From Litchfieldia salsa (lineage in GTDB: Bacteria > Bacillota > Bacilli > Bacillales > Bacillaceae_L), in the NCBI RefSeq assembly GCF_900104555.1, contig NZ_FNJU01000020.1, positions 1 to 56,000 on the forward strand: 56,000 nucleotides of DNA, given 5' to 3'. The notes beneath the pieces are model-generated. The model was not told where the DNA came from. It worked only from the letters and a program-made list of their open reading frames with translations, and searched no databases. This document shows, one piece after another, positions 39,469 through 52,430 of this stretch (position 1 is the stretch's first letter; each line of letters opens with the position of its first letter). A program made the translations under genes and the position numbers.

Positions 39469-40353
39469 TTAAGTTTGATCATAGTTTGAACGATAAGGCA
39501 TACCTGTTCGCAGTAACCCCTTTGTTTCAATCCCACCAAGCCCTTTCTCTCCAGTTAATGTATTTCTTAGGATATCCCATACATCTACTCGTTCAACGAA
39601 AGGTGTGAAGCTAATCTTTGCAACAATATATACAGGGTCAAGTGCATGGATATTTACTCTTGATGGGGAACTAGCAAAGTTTGCTCCCGCACGAATAAGT
39701 GATTCAAAGTGTGATTGGCAGGCGCCTGCAAAAATGACAAGCTGATCTAAATGTGGCACCTTTTTTCTTGCCTGTCTTACAGTCTGAGCGAAATGCATTG
39801 AATGGCGATATGCTTTTAATTCTGACATCTTCCCCTTTGATTTTGAATAAGCATCATGACCAGTAATAACCAAAATGTCAGGACGGAAGCGATCTATTAG
39901 CTCACCAACCTTTTCAGGCATTTCCTTTTCATTACTATGAACTCCATAAACAGGAACACCTAACTTTTCATATAGAGCCAAGCACTTTTTTAAATAGACA
40001 GGATCTCCATCAATATGAAGAACTCGCCCAGGCATTTGAAAGAAGTCTTGGGTATTTTTATATCCACCTGTTGCGTTATATTCATTTTTATTTCTGATTA
40101 ATTGATAATCTTGTCGGAAGAGTCGAAATGAATGTTCTAGAATTTCATTTTCTACCCGCTGTCTCTCTTCATGTTCGTCTTCGTTAACTAAAAGTAAATC
40201 TTGATAAGGTGCATCTGCCATTAACCTTACATCTTCCCCATACAGAATTGCGACCTTTTGATTACCATGTTCCACTTTTAGATCTATCACACGGAATAGT
40301 AAATCCCCTTTGTAGGACTTACGACTAACAATGTCTCCTACTTTAACTTCCAT
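39469..40353 (-). CDS. yabG: Sporulation-specific protease YabG
   Basis: Cysteine-type protease of the late mother cell that processes coat proteins such as SafA and SpoIVA in B. subtilis. The 294-aa product begins MEVKVGDIVSRKSY (a small barrel) and has the conserved DILVITGHDAYSKSKG (His) and LDQLVIFAGACQSHFESL (Cys) segments, likely the catalytic dyad. The start at 40353 is 8 nt from GGAG. A sigma-K-type promoter is at 40405-40433. Confidence 0.93.
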   Translation of the reverse strand: MEVKVGDIVSRKSYKGDLLFRVIDLKVEHGNQKVAILYGEDVRLMADAPYQDLLLVNEDEHEERQRVENEILEHSFRLFRQDYQLIRNKNEYNATGGYKNTQDFFQMPGRVLHIDGDPVYLKKCLALYEKLGVPVYGVHSNEKEMPEKVGELIDRFRPDILVITGHDAYSKSKGKMSELKAYRHSMHFAQTVRQARKKVPHLDQLVIFAGACQSHFESLIRAGANFASSPSRVNIHALDPVYIVAKISFTPFVERVDVWDILRNTLTGEKGLGGIETKGLLRTGMPYRSNYDQT

Positions 40354-40404
40354 TTGCTTCACTCCATAGTAGTGATCTGTAATTAGTAAGTAAAAACCTT
40401 ACCA

Positions 40405-40433
40405 TAACCTATGCGCCATTTGCTCAATGGGTG
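40405..40433 (-). promoter_or_regulatory. Sigma-K-type promoter of yabG
   Basis: Minus-strand CACC (40430-40433), 16-bp spacer, and GCATAGGTTA (-10 CATAnnnTA at 40405-40413) match the sigma-K pattern mACm-N16-17-gCATAnnnTA. yabG is a sigma-K gene in B. subtilis, which agrees. Confidence 0.6.
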
Positions 40434-40465
40434 AAGACTCTATTCATTAGTATAGTTTGAAGGAT

Positions 40466-40516
40466 AAAAAAAAGCTCCCTAAGGGAGTGTATTACCACTT
40501 CTCCCTGGGGAAGCTT
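40466..40516 (-). terminator. Terminator of ksgA
   Basis: Minus-strand long hairpin: AAGCTTCCCC with TAGGGAGCTT and, inside, AGGGAG with CTCCCT, 13-nt loop, followed by eight U residues. It starts 11 nt after the ksgA stop. Confidence 0.88.
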
Positions 40517-40526
40517 TCTTATGTTC

Positions 40527-41959
<1,433 letters not shown>

Positions 41960-42040
41960 TTTTTCCTCCAAAAAGTGAAACCTTTTTATTATTTCATTCG
42001 TCTATAAATAGAGAAGAAAAATTTCCCTTTATTATAACGT

Positions 42041-42068
42041 AAAAAAACAGGAGATAAAATCTCCTGTA
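42041..42068 (-). terminator. Terminator of yabE
   Basis: Stem ACAGGAGAT / ATCTCCTGT with a 3-nt loop and a seven-U tail on the minus strand, 11 nt after the yabE stop. A UAAAAAU tail also follows on the plus strand. Confidence 0.92.
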
Positions 42069-42078
42069 AAAATAAGCA

Positions 42079-43275
42079 TTAATTTAAAACTTTAATTTTC
42101 ACCTTTCTTGAACCCCAACGATATGCTTGGGATTTTTCCGGAAAGAAAACATCAATTTTATGACCTTTAATACTAGATCCTACATCACCAGCAACTGCAT
42201 ATCCATATCCTTCAACATATACCTTCGTTCCTAATGGAATAACACTTGGATCAACAGCAATTACCTTTGCATTAGGATTTGCCTTTAAGTTGATTCCTGT
42301 ACTCGTAATTCCTGAACAACCACTACAGTTAGCTGTATATGCTGTTGAAGATACATAGAATTCCTTTGAAACTGAATCATTATTTCTGGAAACCTGCTGT
42401 TGAATAACTTTTGTACCGACAGCTACAATCCTATTCACACTCTCATTAACCGTTTCTGATTTGATTAATTCTCTCGAAACTTCCTTACCATTTTCAAGAA
42501 CTACTTCATAATGCTTTGCAAGTTTTCCTTCTTTACCGGCATTAATGACTTTTTGCTTCCCTTTTTCAAGAGAATTATCCTTTTTGGTAACAACAGCATA
42601 CGAGACTGGTTCTTCCACTACATCGGTGACTTTTTCTACTCGAATGACTTTAACTACACTATCCTTTGCAATCTCTTTACCCATTTCGGGTTCTACGCGA
42701 TCCAATTGTCCGAGGGTTATGTTTTGATTTTTTAAAAAGTCAGCGACCGTAGTCGAAGTGGACCAAACCTGTTGTTCTTCTCCGCCAACATTCATAGTTA
42801 ACTCGAATGCTTTTTCTATAGATACATTTAAGTCTTTTGAAATCTTAGCATCTAAACCAGGTGAAATTTGATCATGCTCATTTATATTAATCTCTTTAAA
42901 CTCAAGTAATTCTTTGACCGTATCTAAAGTCGTCCATACCTCTTCCTTTTGGTCATCTACAGCAATGCTTACTGGAACAGCTGCTTCCCAAACAATGTTC
43001 ATGTGGTCTTCAATTTTTGCATCAAGTTCATGTGAAAGATGATCTTCCTCACGCAATTTAATTTCAAAATTGGTTAATACATCCTCTACTGTTTGTGCGT
43101 GCGTCCTTATTACTTGCTCTTCGCCATCTAACGATAAAGTTACGGTTTCTTTTGATACCTCATACGTGCCATAGGCAGTGCCTGCGACAGTCAAGGCTAG
43201 TAAACTACTAACTGAGACTATGATTCTCTTCTTTTTCATTGACTCGGATAACAGCTTTTTCATGTTTTGTATCAC
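42079..43275 (-). CDS. yabE: Cell-wall protein YabE with DUF348, G5 and 3D domains
   Basis: Secreted or anchored cell-wall protein of the resuscitation-promoting-factor/stationary-phase-survival type, probably a lytic transglycosylase-like enzyme. The 398-aa product has a basic N-terminus with one membrane/signal helix (about 16-37), three DUF348 repeats (VTLSLDGEEQVIRTHAQTVEDVL-type, at about 42, 97 and 157), a G5 domain at about 215-290 and a C-terminal 3D domain with the three aspartates (IAVDPSVIPLG, VAGDVGSSIKG, IDVFF). The start is GTG with GGAGG 11 nt upstream; the next ATG is four codons on. In B. subtilis yabE has an antisense RNA; none is evident here. Confidence 0.93.
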   Translation of the reverse strand: MIQNMKKLLSESMKKKRIIVSVSSLLALTVAGTAYGTYEVSKETVTLSLDGEEQVIRTHAQTVEDVLTNFEIKLREEDHLSHELDAKIEDHMNIVWEAAVPVSIAVDDQKEEVWTTLDTVKELLEFKEININEHDQISPGLDAKISKDLNVSIEKAFELTMNVGGEEQQVWSTSTTVADFLKNQNITLGQLDRVEPEMGKEIAKDSVVKVIRVEKVTDVVEEPVSYAVVTKKDNSLEKGKQKVINAGKEGKLAKHYEVVLENGKEVSRELIKSETVNESVNRIVAVGTKVIQQQVSRNNDSVSKEFYVSSTAYTANCSGCSGITSTGINLKANPNAKVIAVDPSVIPLGTKVYVEGYGYAVAGDVGSSIKGHKIDVFFPEKSQAYRWGSRKVKIKVLN

Positions 43276-43305
43276 GATGAAAAACGCCTCCTTCTCCTCG
43301 GAGAG

Positions 43306-43334
43306 ATTATATAAACATTCTTGCCTACTGTCAA
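43306..43334 (-). promoter_or_regulatory. Sigma-A promoter of yabE (consensus)
   Basis: Minus-strand -35 TTGACA (43329-43334), 17-bp spacer, -10 TATAAT (43306-43311): both hexamers exact. The transcript would start about 24 nt upstream of the GTG, leaving a short leader with GGAGAAGGAGG. Confidence 0.92.
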
Positions 43335-43499
43335 CCCCTCCCTCTAACTTGGACCGTAAACATAATTATGCAAACCTTCGAAGGAAAAAGGAAGGAGAAC
43401 TTGTCGACAAAGATATATATGTATTAATTATGGTTTGTAGAACTTTTACTAATACACGCAAATAGGACAAGTTTCCCCAAGATTTAACAAAAAAAAAGA

Positions 43500-44267
43500 T
43501 CACTTTATGCCGAAAATTCTTTTTGCATTGTCGGATGTTTTTTGGGCAATTTCCTCAAATTCCACTTCTTTTAGCTCTGCAATCTGTTCAGCGACGTATT
43601 TAACATACGATGGCTCGTTTCGCTTGCCCCTAAAAGGATGTGGAGTTAAGTATGGACAATCCGTTTCAATTAACAGTCGATCAAGTGGAATTTGTACAGC
43701 TACTTCCTTAGGCTGCTTAGCATTTTTAAACGTGACAGGACCACCAAATGAAATATAAAAATTCATATCCATACATTGTTTCGCTATTTCATAGCTCCCT
43801 GTGAAACAATGCATAATTCCACCAACCTCTTCTGCATGTTCTTCTTTCAGTATTTCAACAATATCAGCAGTTGCATCTCGGTTATGTATGATAATCGGTA
43901 ATTTAACTCTTTTTGCTAAGGCAATTTGCTTCCTAAAGACTTCTTTTTGTATTTCCTTTGGAGACTTATCCCAGTAATAATCAAGCCCCATTTCACCAAT
44001 CCCAACCACTTTGGGGTGTTTTGAAAGGGTTTCAATCCAAATTAGATCTTCTTCTTTCATATCGATTGCATCAACCGGGTGCCAACCAATTGTTGCGTAA
44101 ATAAAATCATATTGATCAACAAGTTCCATTGCTCTTGTAATCGTTTCACGGTCAAACCCCACTACTACAATGGTTGAAACGCCTTCTGCCAAAGCTCTTT
44201 CAATAACTTCATCTAAATCTTCTTTATATTGCAATGCATTTAAATGTGCGTGTGTATCAATTAACAT
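43500..44267 (-). CDS. tatD: TatD-family metal-dependent deoxyribonuclease / D-aminoacyl-tRNA deacylase-like
   Basis: Amidohydrolase-fold nuclease (YabD). The 255-aa product has metal ligands in MLIDTHAHLNA, the GEMGLDYYW glutamate, IIHNRDA, MHCFTGS and ETDCPYLTPHPFRG. Start at 44267 with AAGGAGG at 6 nt; six upstream codons overlap the site. It lies 85 nt after metG, as in B. subtilis. TatD proteins act on DNA ends or damaged DNA; some relatives act on D-aminoacyl-tRNA, so the substrate is uncertain. Confidence 0.94.
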   Translation of the reverse strand: MLIDTHAHLNALQYKEDLDEVIERALAEGVSTIVVVGFDRETITRAMELVDQYDFIYATIGWHPVDAIDMKEEDLIWIETLSKHPKVVGIGEMGLDYYWDKSPKEIQKEVFRKQIALAKRVKLPIIIHNRDATADIVEILKEEHAEEVGGIMHCFTGSYEIAKQCMDMNFYISFGGPVTFKNAKQPKEVAVQIPLDRLLIETDCPYLTPHPFRGKRNEPSYVKYVAEQIAELKEVEFEEIAQKTSDNAKRIFGIK

Positions 44268-44306
44268 ACTTTTCCTCCTTTGCATCTATTACTTTCGCGG
44301 GAAATA

Positions 44307-44333
44307 AAGAAAGGACAGAGATGATCCGTCCTA
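44307..44333 (-). terminator. Weak terminator between metG and tatD
   Basis: Minus-strand AGGAC / GTCCT stem with an 11-nt loop followed by UUCUUUAUUU. It probably attenuates rather than stops metG transcription into tatD. Confidence 0.5.
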
Positions 44334-44352
44334 TTCTTATATATTATTTTAT

Positions 44353-46819
<2,467 letters not shown>

Positions 46820-46848
46820 TTGACGTTTATTGGAAACCTTGGTATTAT
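46820..46848 (+). promoter_or_regulatory. abrB sigma-A promoter
   Basis: -35 TTGACG (46820-46825), 17-bp spacer, -10 TATTAT (46843-46848). The expected transcript start is near 46855, about 80 nt before the abrB ATG. Confidence 0.85.
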
Positions 46849-46864
46849 AAAGTCATAAGGTTTT

Positions 46865-46881
46865 TGTCGAATAATGACGAA
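46865..46881 (+). promoter_or_regulatory. Tandem Spo0A boxes in the abrB leader
   Basis: TGTCGAA (46865-46871) and TGACGAA (46875-46881) are 10 bp apart, just downstream of the transcript start. Same arrangement as in B. subtilis abrB, where phosphorylated Spo0A binds two 0A boxes and represses transcription. Confidence 0.88.
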
Positions 46882-46936
46882 ATAAGATAAATGATTGAAA
46901 TAAATATATTATAGGGTTGAGAGGGGATTTTTCATA

Positions 46937-47221
46937 ATGAAATCTACTGGGATCGTTCGTAAAGTTGATGAATTAGGGCGTGTAGTAATTCCAATCGAAT
47001 TACGTCGTACATTAGGAATTGCAGAAAAAGATGCACTTGAAATTTATGTTGATGACGAAAAAATCGTATTAAAGAAATATAAGCCAAATATGACTTGTCA
47101 TATTACTGGTGAAGTTTCTGATCATAATATTACACTTGCAGGTGGGAAGATTATATTAAGCCGTGAGGGTGCAGAACAAATCCTTAATGAGCTTCAAAAT
47201 AACCTAGAGCAAGTTAAATAA
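46937..47221 (+). CDS. abrB: Transition-state regulator AbrB
   Basis: Global repressor of post-exponential genes, including spoVG and spo0H in B. subtilis. The 94-aa protein has the AbrB swapped-hairpin DNA-binding domain (MKSTGIVRKVDELGRVVIP, 1-50, with the basic ELRRTLGI) and a short C-terminal dimerisation domain (AEQILNELQNN). GAGGGG precedes the ATG. It is the only plus-strand gene in the window. Compared with spoVT it lacks the GAF domain. Confidence 0.98.
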   Translation: MKSTGIVRKVDELGRVVIPIELRRTLGIAEKDALEIYVDDEKIVLKKYKPNMTCHITGEVSDHNITLAGGKIILSREGAEQILNELQNNLEQVK

Positions 47222-47234
47222 TCATTTCACTGTC

Positions 47235-47284
47235 AAAAATCAGATATTTTACTCAAGAGTTATTGAGTTAATATGCTGATTTTT
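47235..47284 (+). terminator. Terminator of abrB
   Basis: Long plus-strand hairpin: AAAAATCAG / CTGATTTTT at the base, then ATATT/AATAT and ACTCAA/TTGAGT inside, followed by a run of U. It starts 14 nt after the abrB stop. Confidence 0.9.
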
Positions 47285-47441
47285 TTTATTTCAGCCTATG
47301 TAGACTATAATCCTTTGTACCAAACAATCCCTTAATCCCCAATGAAAAGCATCAGTAAGACTCCTTAGAGGGCACGCTCTACCTTGCCCCCTCCAAAGAA
47401 GCTTATGTTCATAACGCCTATTATTAACCGTTACATACTAT
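47285..47441. other. Convergent intergenic region with a GC-rich hairpin
   Basis: Between the 3' ends of abrB and rsmI. A GC-rich inverted pattern (TTAGAGGGCA near 47364 pairing with TGCCCCCTCCAAA near 47384) stands out from the AT-rich background. It has no U-tract on either strand, so it is not a standard terminator for rsmI; its role is unknown. Confidence 0.45.
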
Positions 47442-48320
47442 TTAATGATGAAAAATATTATAAACTTCCCTTTTTGGAAGTTGTCGTTGCTTTGCAACTT
47501 CTTTGATTGCATCCTTTGCTGAAAGTGTTTCCTTTTCTATGTAATGATTAATATGATCTTCAATGGAAAGCTCTGCCCACCAATCTACGACCTCTTCTTG
47601 TAAGTCTTCATAGTTAGCACCTTCAAGGATTAGGCAGAATTCACCGCGTATTTGATCATCCTTGGACCATTCAATCACACTATCTAAATCACCACGAATA
47701 AACTCTTCAAACTTTTTAGTTAATTCTCTTGAAATACAAACTTTACGGTTTCCTAGTATCTCCTTCATCACCAGAAGGGTTTCCTTTAAACGGTGAGGTG
47801 CCTCATAAAAAATAATGGTGGCCTCAATTCTCTTCAAACGTTCGAGTTGAACTTTTTTTTCTTTCTTTTGTCGATTAAGAAATCCAAAAAAGTAAAAGGG
47901 TTGTGTACTTAGTCCAGAAGCAATCATTGCCGTTAGTGCAGCATTGGCCCCTGGTAATGGGACAACATATAACCCTTGCGAGACCGCCTCGACAACAAGC
48001 TCATAACCAGGATCTGATATTGTTGGAAGCCCTGCATCACTAATGAGTGCTATATTCTTTCCCTCTTTTAATAAGCCAACAATTTTTTCACCACTTACTT
48101 CTTTATTATGATCATGATAGCTAATAATTGGCGTTGTAATTTCAAAATAGTTACATAGTTTTTTCGAATGTCTCGTATCTTCTGCGGCAATGATATCCAC
48201 TTCTTTTAATGTCTTAATTGCTCTAAAAGTCATATCTTCCAAATTACCAATAGGCGTTGGTACTAAATAAAGGGTCCCAAAATCAGAATTACTTTGAAAG
48301 CTCTTTTGCTGCCACATCAT
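47442..48320 (-). CDS. rsmI: 16S rRNA 2'-O-methyltransferase RsmI
   Basis: Methylates the ribose of C1402 in 16S rRNA, using SAM. The 292-aa tetrapyrrole-methylase-fold protein has LVPTPIGNLEDMTFRA (19-34), AAEDTRHSKKL, ISDAGLPTISDPG and LPGANAALTAMIASG. The start follows AGAGGAGG. It lies 19 nt after yabB; in B. subtilis a GIY-YIG gene (yazA) stands between these two, and is absent here. Confidence 0.96.
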   Translation of the reverse strand: MMWQQKSFQSNSDFGTLYLVPTPIGNLEDMTFRAIKTLKEVDIIAAEDTRHSKKLCNYFEITTPIISYHDHNKEVSGEKIVGLLKEGKNIALISDAGLPTISDPGYELVVEAVSQGLYVVPLPGANAALTAMIASGLSTQPFYFFGFLNRQKKEKKVQLERLKRIEATIIFYEAPHRLKETLLVMKEILGNRKVCISRELTKKFEEFIRGDLDSVIEWSKDDQIRGEFCLILEGANYEDLQEEVVDWWAELSIEDHINHYIEKETLSAKDAIKEVAKQRQLPKREVYNIFHH

Positions 48321-48339
48321 AACATTTCCTCCTCTCGTT

Positions 48340-49086
48340 TCATCTCTTTGCTCCGTATAGAATTTCTTTCAATTCTTCTGTATATTCATTGTTTTGATTA
48401 TATACAACGAGTGGCGGAAGTATTTTTAAATCAGGACCACCATCTTTAATCCCCTCAATAAGGAGTGTATTGGCTTCCTTGCCTTCTTTAGGATAAACGA
48501 AACGTAATCTTTTAGGCTCTAAACGGTATTTTCTCATTAAAGTTACAATGTCTAATAAACGCCCTGGTCTATGTACAATTGAAACCTTGCCACCTTGTTT
48601 AACAAGCTGGCTACTCACTCGAATAACATCTTCTAATGTACAATAAATCTCATGTCTAGCAATCGCTAAGTGTTCATTCTTATTCATTTCATCTTTGCCT
48701 GGGGTTTGAAAATAAGGAGGATTGCATGTAACGACATCAAATTTCCCATGTCCTAGCTTTGCTGGCATATCATTAAGGTCACCATGTATTAAATGGATAC
48801 GGTCATCTAGTTGGTTATATTGAATGCTTCGATTTGCCATATCGAAAATACGCTCTTGTATTTCAACACCAGTGATATCTGATTTAGATCTTAAGCTTAA
48901 TAATAATGGAATGACACCATTACCTGTACATAAGTCAATAATCTTACCTTTTTGAATTGGAACATATGCAAATTTTGCGAGTAATACTGTATCTAAGGAA
49001 AAAGCAAATACAGATGGACTTTGAATGATTTTAAGATCCTCTGCTAATAAATAATCCAATCGCTCTCCTTGTTGTAGTTCAACCAT
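48340..49086 (-). CDS. yabB: TrmN6-like tRNA1(Val) adenine N6-methyltransferase YabB
   Basis: SAM-dependent N6-adenine methyltransferase of the TrmN6/YfiC family, predicted to modify A37 of tRNA-Val. The 248-aa product has motif [11 protein letters not shown] (51-60) and the catalytic NPPY (122-125). B. subtilis TrmF (YabB) acts on A22 or A37; the exact site here is not shown by the sequence. A terminator after yabA means that yabB-rsmI start a new transcript or depend on readthrough. Confidence 0.9.
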   Translation of the reverse strand: MVELQQGERLDYLLAEDLKIIQSPSVFAFSLDTVLLAKFAYVPIQKGKIIDLCTGNGVIPLLLSLRSKSDITGVEIQERIFDMANRSIQYNQLDDRIHLIHGDLNDMPAKLGHGKFDVVTCNPPYFQTPGKDEMNKNEHLAIARHEIYCTLEDVIRVSSQLVKQGGKVSIVHRPGRLLDIVTLMRKYRLEPKRLRFVYPKEGKEANTLLIEGIKDGGPDLKILPPLVVYNQNNEYTEELKEILYGAKR

Positions 49087-49170
49087 AAACGAAATTCCTT
49101 TCTATGTAACGATCCTTTACTATTTAAAAACTTACTTATATTCTAACCTTGAATCTATACTTTACCATAC

Positions 49171-49196
49171 AAAAAAAAGTCCTCCAAAAGGAAGAC
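49171..49196 (-). terminator. Terminator of yabA
   Basis: Minus-strand stem GTCTTCC / GGAGGAC with a TTTT loop and eight U residues, starting 2-3 nt after the yabA stop. Confidence 0.88.
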
Positions 49197-49198
49197 CA

Positions 49199-49555
49199 TT
49201 ACTTCTTATTCAAGAATGATAAACAAAACAAACAATCGCCGTCTGTTCGAACACTACCATAGTGAACATTACAAATATGGAAACCTTCTTGATAAAGTCT
49301 TGCTAAATTATCATAGCCCTCACCAATATCCATTTGTTGCTTAGCATCACTATTACCTTTGTTAGCTTTTTGCTTTTTCTTTGTTCCGGTAGGTTGTTCT
49401 ATTCTCCGACGTAAGTGATCGTTTTCAACCCTTAAATTATGGTTCTCTTCAAGTAATTCACCTAGATGCTGTTTTAAATCTCCTAATTGTCTGTATAAAT
49501 GACCAATTTGTTCTTCCATACTACTAACAGATTCAAATATGTCCTTTTTGTCCAC
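49199..49555 (-). CDS. yabA: Replication initiation control protein YabA
   Basis: Binds DnaA and DnaN and limits re-initiation at oriC. The 118-aa product has an N-terminal leucine-zipper coiled coil ([18 protein letters not shown]-type, about 8-60) and a C-terminal zinc-binding domain [22 protein letters not shown] with His, Cys, Cys, Cys. The frame is open to 49630, but a GTG at 49555 with GAGGTGGAT gives VDKKDIF (M at start), as in relatives, and removes a 62-nt overlap with ricT. ricT ends 13 nt upstream. Confidence 0.94.
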   Translation of the reverse strand: MDKKDIFESVSSMEEQIGHLYRQLGDLKQHLGELLEENHNLRVENDHLRRRIEQPTGTKKKQKANKGNSDAKQQMDIGEGYDNLARLYQEGFHICNVHYGSVRTDGDCLFCLSFLNKK

Positions 49556-49568
49556 GATATCCACCTCG

Positions 49569-50396
49569 TTAATCTGTGGCTTGTATCGAAACAGCTCCTT
49601 CTCTGAGTAGTTCATCCCATGTGTATTCAATTACACGTTCAAGGTCAACTAACTCAACTTGAAGTACTCTCTCTAGAATATTTAATCCCACTACTTTTCC
49701 AAGACCACTTGGGGTTTGAAGCATTTCACCTAAATCAGGTAATTGTTCTTTCGCAGTTTCGTATTCATCATTTTCATACTTCAGACAGCACATTAAACGA
49801 CCACAAAGACCAGATATTTTTGTAGGATTTAACGAAAGGTTTTGATCTTTCGCCATTTTGATAGAAACAGGCTCGAAATCTCCTAAGAATGTCGAACAAC
49901 AGAGCATTCTTCCACATGGTCCAATACCACCAAGCATCTTCGCTTCATCTCTAACACCAATTTGTCTTAATTCTATACGCGTGCGGAAAATAGCAGCCAA
50001 GTCTTTAACTAATTCTCTAAAATCAACTCTTCCGTCTGCTGTAAAATAAAAAATTACTTTATTTCGATCAAATGTATATTCAACATCCACTAGCTTCATA
50101 TCTAGATCGTGTTCATTCACTTTTTGAAAACAAACGTCATACGCCTCTTTTGCTGCTTGTTTATTTTCACTGACTAATAATTTATCTTTTTGTTCAGCGA
50201 TTCTTACTACCTTCTTGAGTGGTAGTACAATATCATTTTCTTCAACTTGCTTTTTATTTATAACGACTTTACCAAACTCTATTCCCCTGACAGTTTCAAC
50301 TATTACAAATTCTCCATCAGGAATGGTTAAGCCATTGGGATCAAAATAATAGATCTTACCTGCTTTTTTAAAGCGGACACCAACTACATCATACAA
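49569..50396 (-). CDS. ricT: RicT (YaaT), PSP1-domain protein of the Y-complex
   Basis: Part of the YlbF-YmcA-YaaT complex that binds iron-sulfur clusters, stimulates RNase Y processing and promotes the phosphorelay. The 275-aa product has a PSP1 domain with six cysteines in two CGRxxCC motifs (Cys161, 166, 167 and Cys198, 203, 204), fitting FeS binding. Its start is 3 nt from holB. Confidence 0.95.
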   Translation of the reverse strand: MYDVVGVRFKKAGKIYYFDPNGLTIPDGEFVIVETVRGIEFGKVVINKKQVEENDIVLPLKKVVRIAEQKDKLLVSENKQAAKEAYDVCFQKVNEHDLDMKLVDVEYTFDRNKVIFYFTADGRVDFRELVKDLAAIFRTRIELRQIGVRDEAKMLGGIGPCGRMLCCSTFLGDFEPVSIKMAKDQNLSLNPTKISGLCGRLMCCLKYENDEYETAKEQLPDLGEMLQTPSGLGKVVGLNILERVLQVELVDLERVIEYTWDELLREGAVSIQATD

Positions 50397-50399
50397 GCT

Positions 50400-51398
50400 T
50401 TACCCCTCCTGTAACTTCAATACCAGTTGTTCCATTAATAAATGTGGATTCATGTTGGTGTTTAAGCGTTGCTTTGCTTCTAGAATGACTGCTACCTGTT
50501 CACTAACACGGCTAGAAGAGGTTTGAAGTGCGCGTTGTTTTAATTCATCAATTTGATCAATATATACAACATTTTCTTCGTCACCTATTTGAATCTGTAT
50601 TAAATCTCTATATAAAAGTAATAATAAGCTTAAACCTAGGTCAAGTTGTGTTTTTTCTTTAAAATGGCTTAACCACTTATCTTGAATAAGAAAAAGGGCA
50701 TCAACTGGACGAGAATACAATACTTCACTTAATTGTAACACTATCGCCCTAGACTGTCCAAACCATTCATCTTGACTTAATTGATAAGCATCATTTAAAT
50801 CATTCGTTACTTGAGAAACAAGTGATGCTAACGGCTGTGATACACCTTTATCCTGTATTAGAAGATTCCTTAAAATCCTTGCAGATAGTGGTTTGAATGA
50901 TAAGGATTGACACCTTGAAAGAATGGTATCCAACATTCGATGTACCTGCTCAGTTAACAAAAGGGCAACAGTTTGACTATTTGGCTCTTCCAGAAATTTT
51001 AGTAAGCTATTAGCTGCATTGGGTGTCATCCTATCAGCATGTTCAATAATATATAATTTCTTATTTGATTCGACACCTGTTTTTGAGAACTCTTCTTGTA
51101 ATTCTTGTATTTGCCATTTTTTAATGGATAATCCGTCTGGTTCAATTACATGGAGATCCGGATGATTTCCTGAGTCTATGCGGCGACAATTATTACAAGA
51201 ATTACAGGGAACAAACTCATCTTCTGGCTCTACACAAAAGTAGGCCTTGGCGAAAAATAAGCTTGTATCCTTTTTACCTGTTCCTTTATCACCTTCAAGA
51301 ATATAGGCATGGGCTACACGTTTTTTTCTAAAACTATTTTCAATCATTTTCAACACAATGGGTTGTTGGCTGTATAACTCTTCACGTGTTTTCCGCAT
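50400..51398 (-). CDS. holB: DNA polymerase III subunit delta'
   Basis: Clamp-loader subunit. The 332-aa AAA+ protein has a Walker A-like EGDKGTGKKDT (35-45), a four-cysteine zinc module (Cys55, 65, 68, 71), NAANSLLKFLEEP and the SRC motif LSRCQSL. Lies 17 nt after yaaR and 3 nt before ricT. Confidence 0.95.
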   Translation of the reverse strand: MRKTREELYSQQPIVLKMIENSFRKKRVAHAYILEGDKGTGKKDTSLFFAKAYFCVEPEDEFVPCNSCNNCRRIDSGNHPDLHVIEPDGLSIKKWQIQELQEEFSKTGVESNKKLYIIEHADRMTPNAANSLLKFLEEPNSQTVALLLTEQVHRMLDTILSRCQSLSFKPLSARILRNLLIQDKGVSQPLASLVSQVTNDLNDAYQLSQDEWFGQSRAIVLQLSEVLYSRPVDALFLIQDKWLSHFKEKTQLDLGLSLLLLLYRDLIQIQIGDEENVVYIDQIDELKQRALQTSSSRVSEQVAVILEAKQRLNTNMNPHLLMEQLVLKLQEG

Positions 51399-51415
51399 TT
51401 TATCACACTTTCATC

Positions 51416-51856
51416 CTACTTATACATATCAATCAGTAATCCCTTAATTTCTCCAATTTTATTTAGTATGTCGATTGAATCTTTTTCTTGATCAACTAAA
51501 TCCTTGGTTAATTCTAATAGTTCCTTATCCACATTCTTTACTAAATGTAGTGTCCGGGAGTTACCGTTTAAATTCCAATCATTTGATTGCTTTAAATCTA
51601 ATCCAAATTCCACTGCTTCATGAATAAAATCTTTTACTAGCTTTTTATAAGAAGCAAGGTCTTTGAACGTTCGTGACTTTGATAGACGCTGTCCAACGCC
51701 TTCAATCTCAGACATTAATTTATTTAACTGCTCTATATGAAGCTTCTGTTCATTTTTTGCAAATTGTACTCCAAATGAAGAGTTGCTTTGTGATTTAACT
51801 AAGGTACTGCTTCTTTCATTATTGACAGACATTCTTAAATCTTGATTTATTTTCAT
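51416..51856 (-). CDS. yaaR: DUF327 protein YaaR
   Basis: Conserved small protein of unknown function, always near holB and darA. The 146-aa product is soluble, helical, and has the FKDLASYKKLVKDFIHEAVEFGL segment of the family and an IGEIKGLLIDMYK C-terminus. No catalytic or membrane feature is visible. Operon placement suggests a link to replication or signalling but does not prove it. Confidence 0.88.
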   Translation of the reverse strand: MKINQDLRMSVNNERSSTLVKSQSNSSFGVQFAKNEQKLHIEQLNKLMSEIEGVGQRLSKSRTFKDLASYKKLVKDFIHEAVEFGLDLKQSNDWNLNGNSRTLHLVKNVDKELLELTKDLVDQEKDSIDILNKIGEIKGLLIDMYK

Positions 51857-51880
51857 ATATCATATGTCCTTTTTATCTTA

Positions 51881-52240
<360 letters not shown>

Positions 52241-52302
52241 TCACTATAAAATTCATTTTACGTTTTCTGGAAAAAACCAGATTCAATGTTGTATTAATTA
52301 CT

Positions 52303-52311
52303 ATTATAGCA
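52303..52311 (-). promoter_or_regulatory. Extended -10 promoter of darA
   Basis: Minus-strand TTGC-TATAAT with TG one base before an exact TATAAT (52303-52308); the -35 is poor. A small hairpin TCTGG/CCAGA with a T6 loop lies in the leader (52266-52281). Confidence 0.6.
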
Positions 52312-52384
52312 AGAAAAGAGATGGCTTAAAGTAAAACAAGAAAAAAATCATCTGTTTCGAAACTCGAAATAAAGATATATAAGC

Positions 52385-52410
52385 AAAAAACCTCATCAAG
52401 ATATATGAGG
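52385..52410 (-). terminator. Terminator of yaaO-tmk
   Basis: Minus-strand stem CCTCAT / ATGAGG with an 8-nt loop followed by six U residues, about 20 nt after the tmk stop. Confidence 0.85.
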
Positions 52411-52430
52411 TCAAATGTTTAATCATAGAA

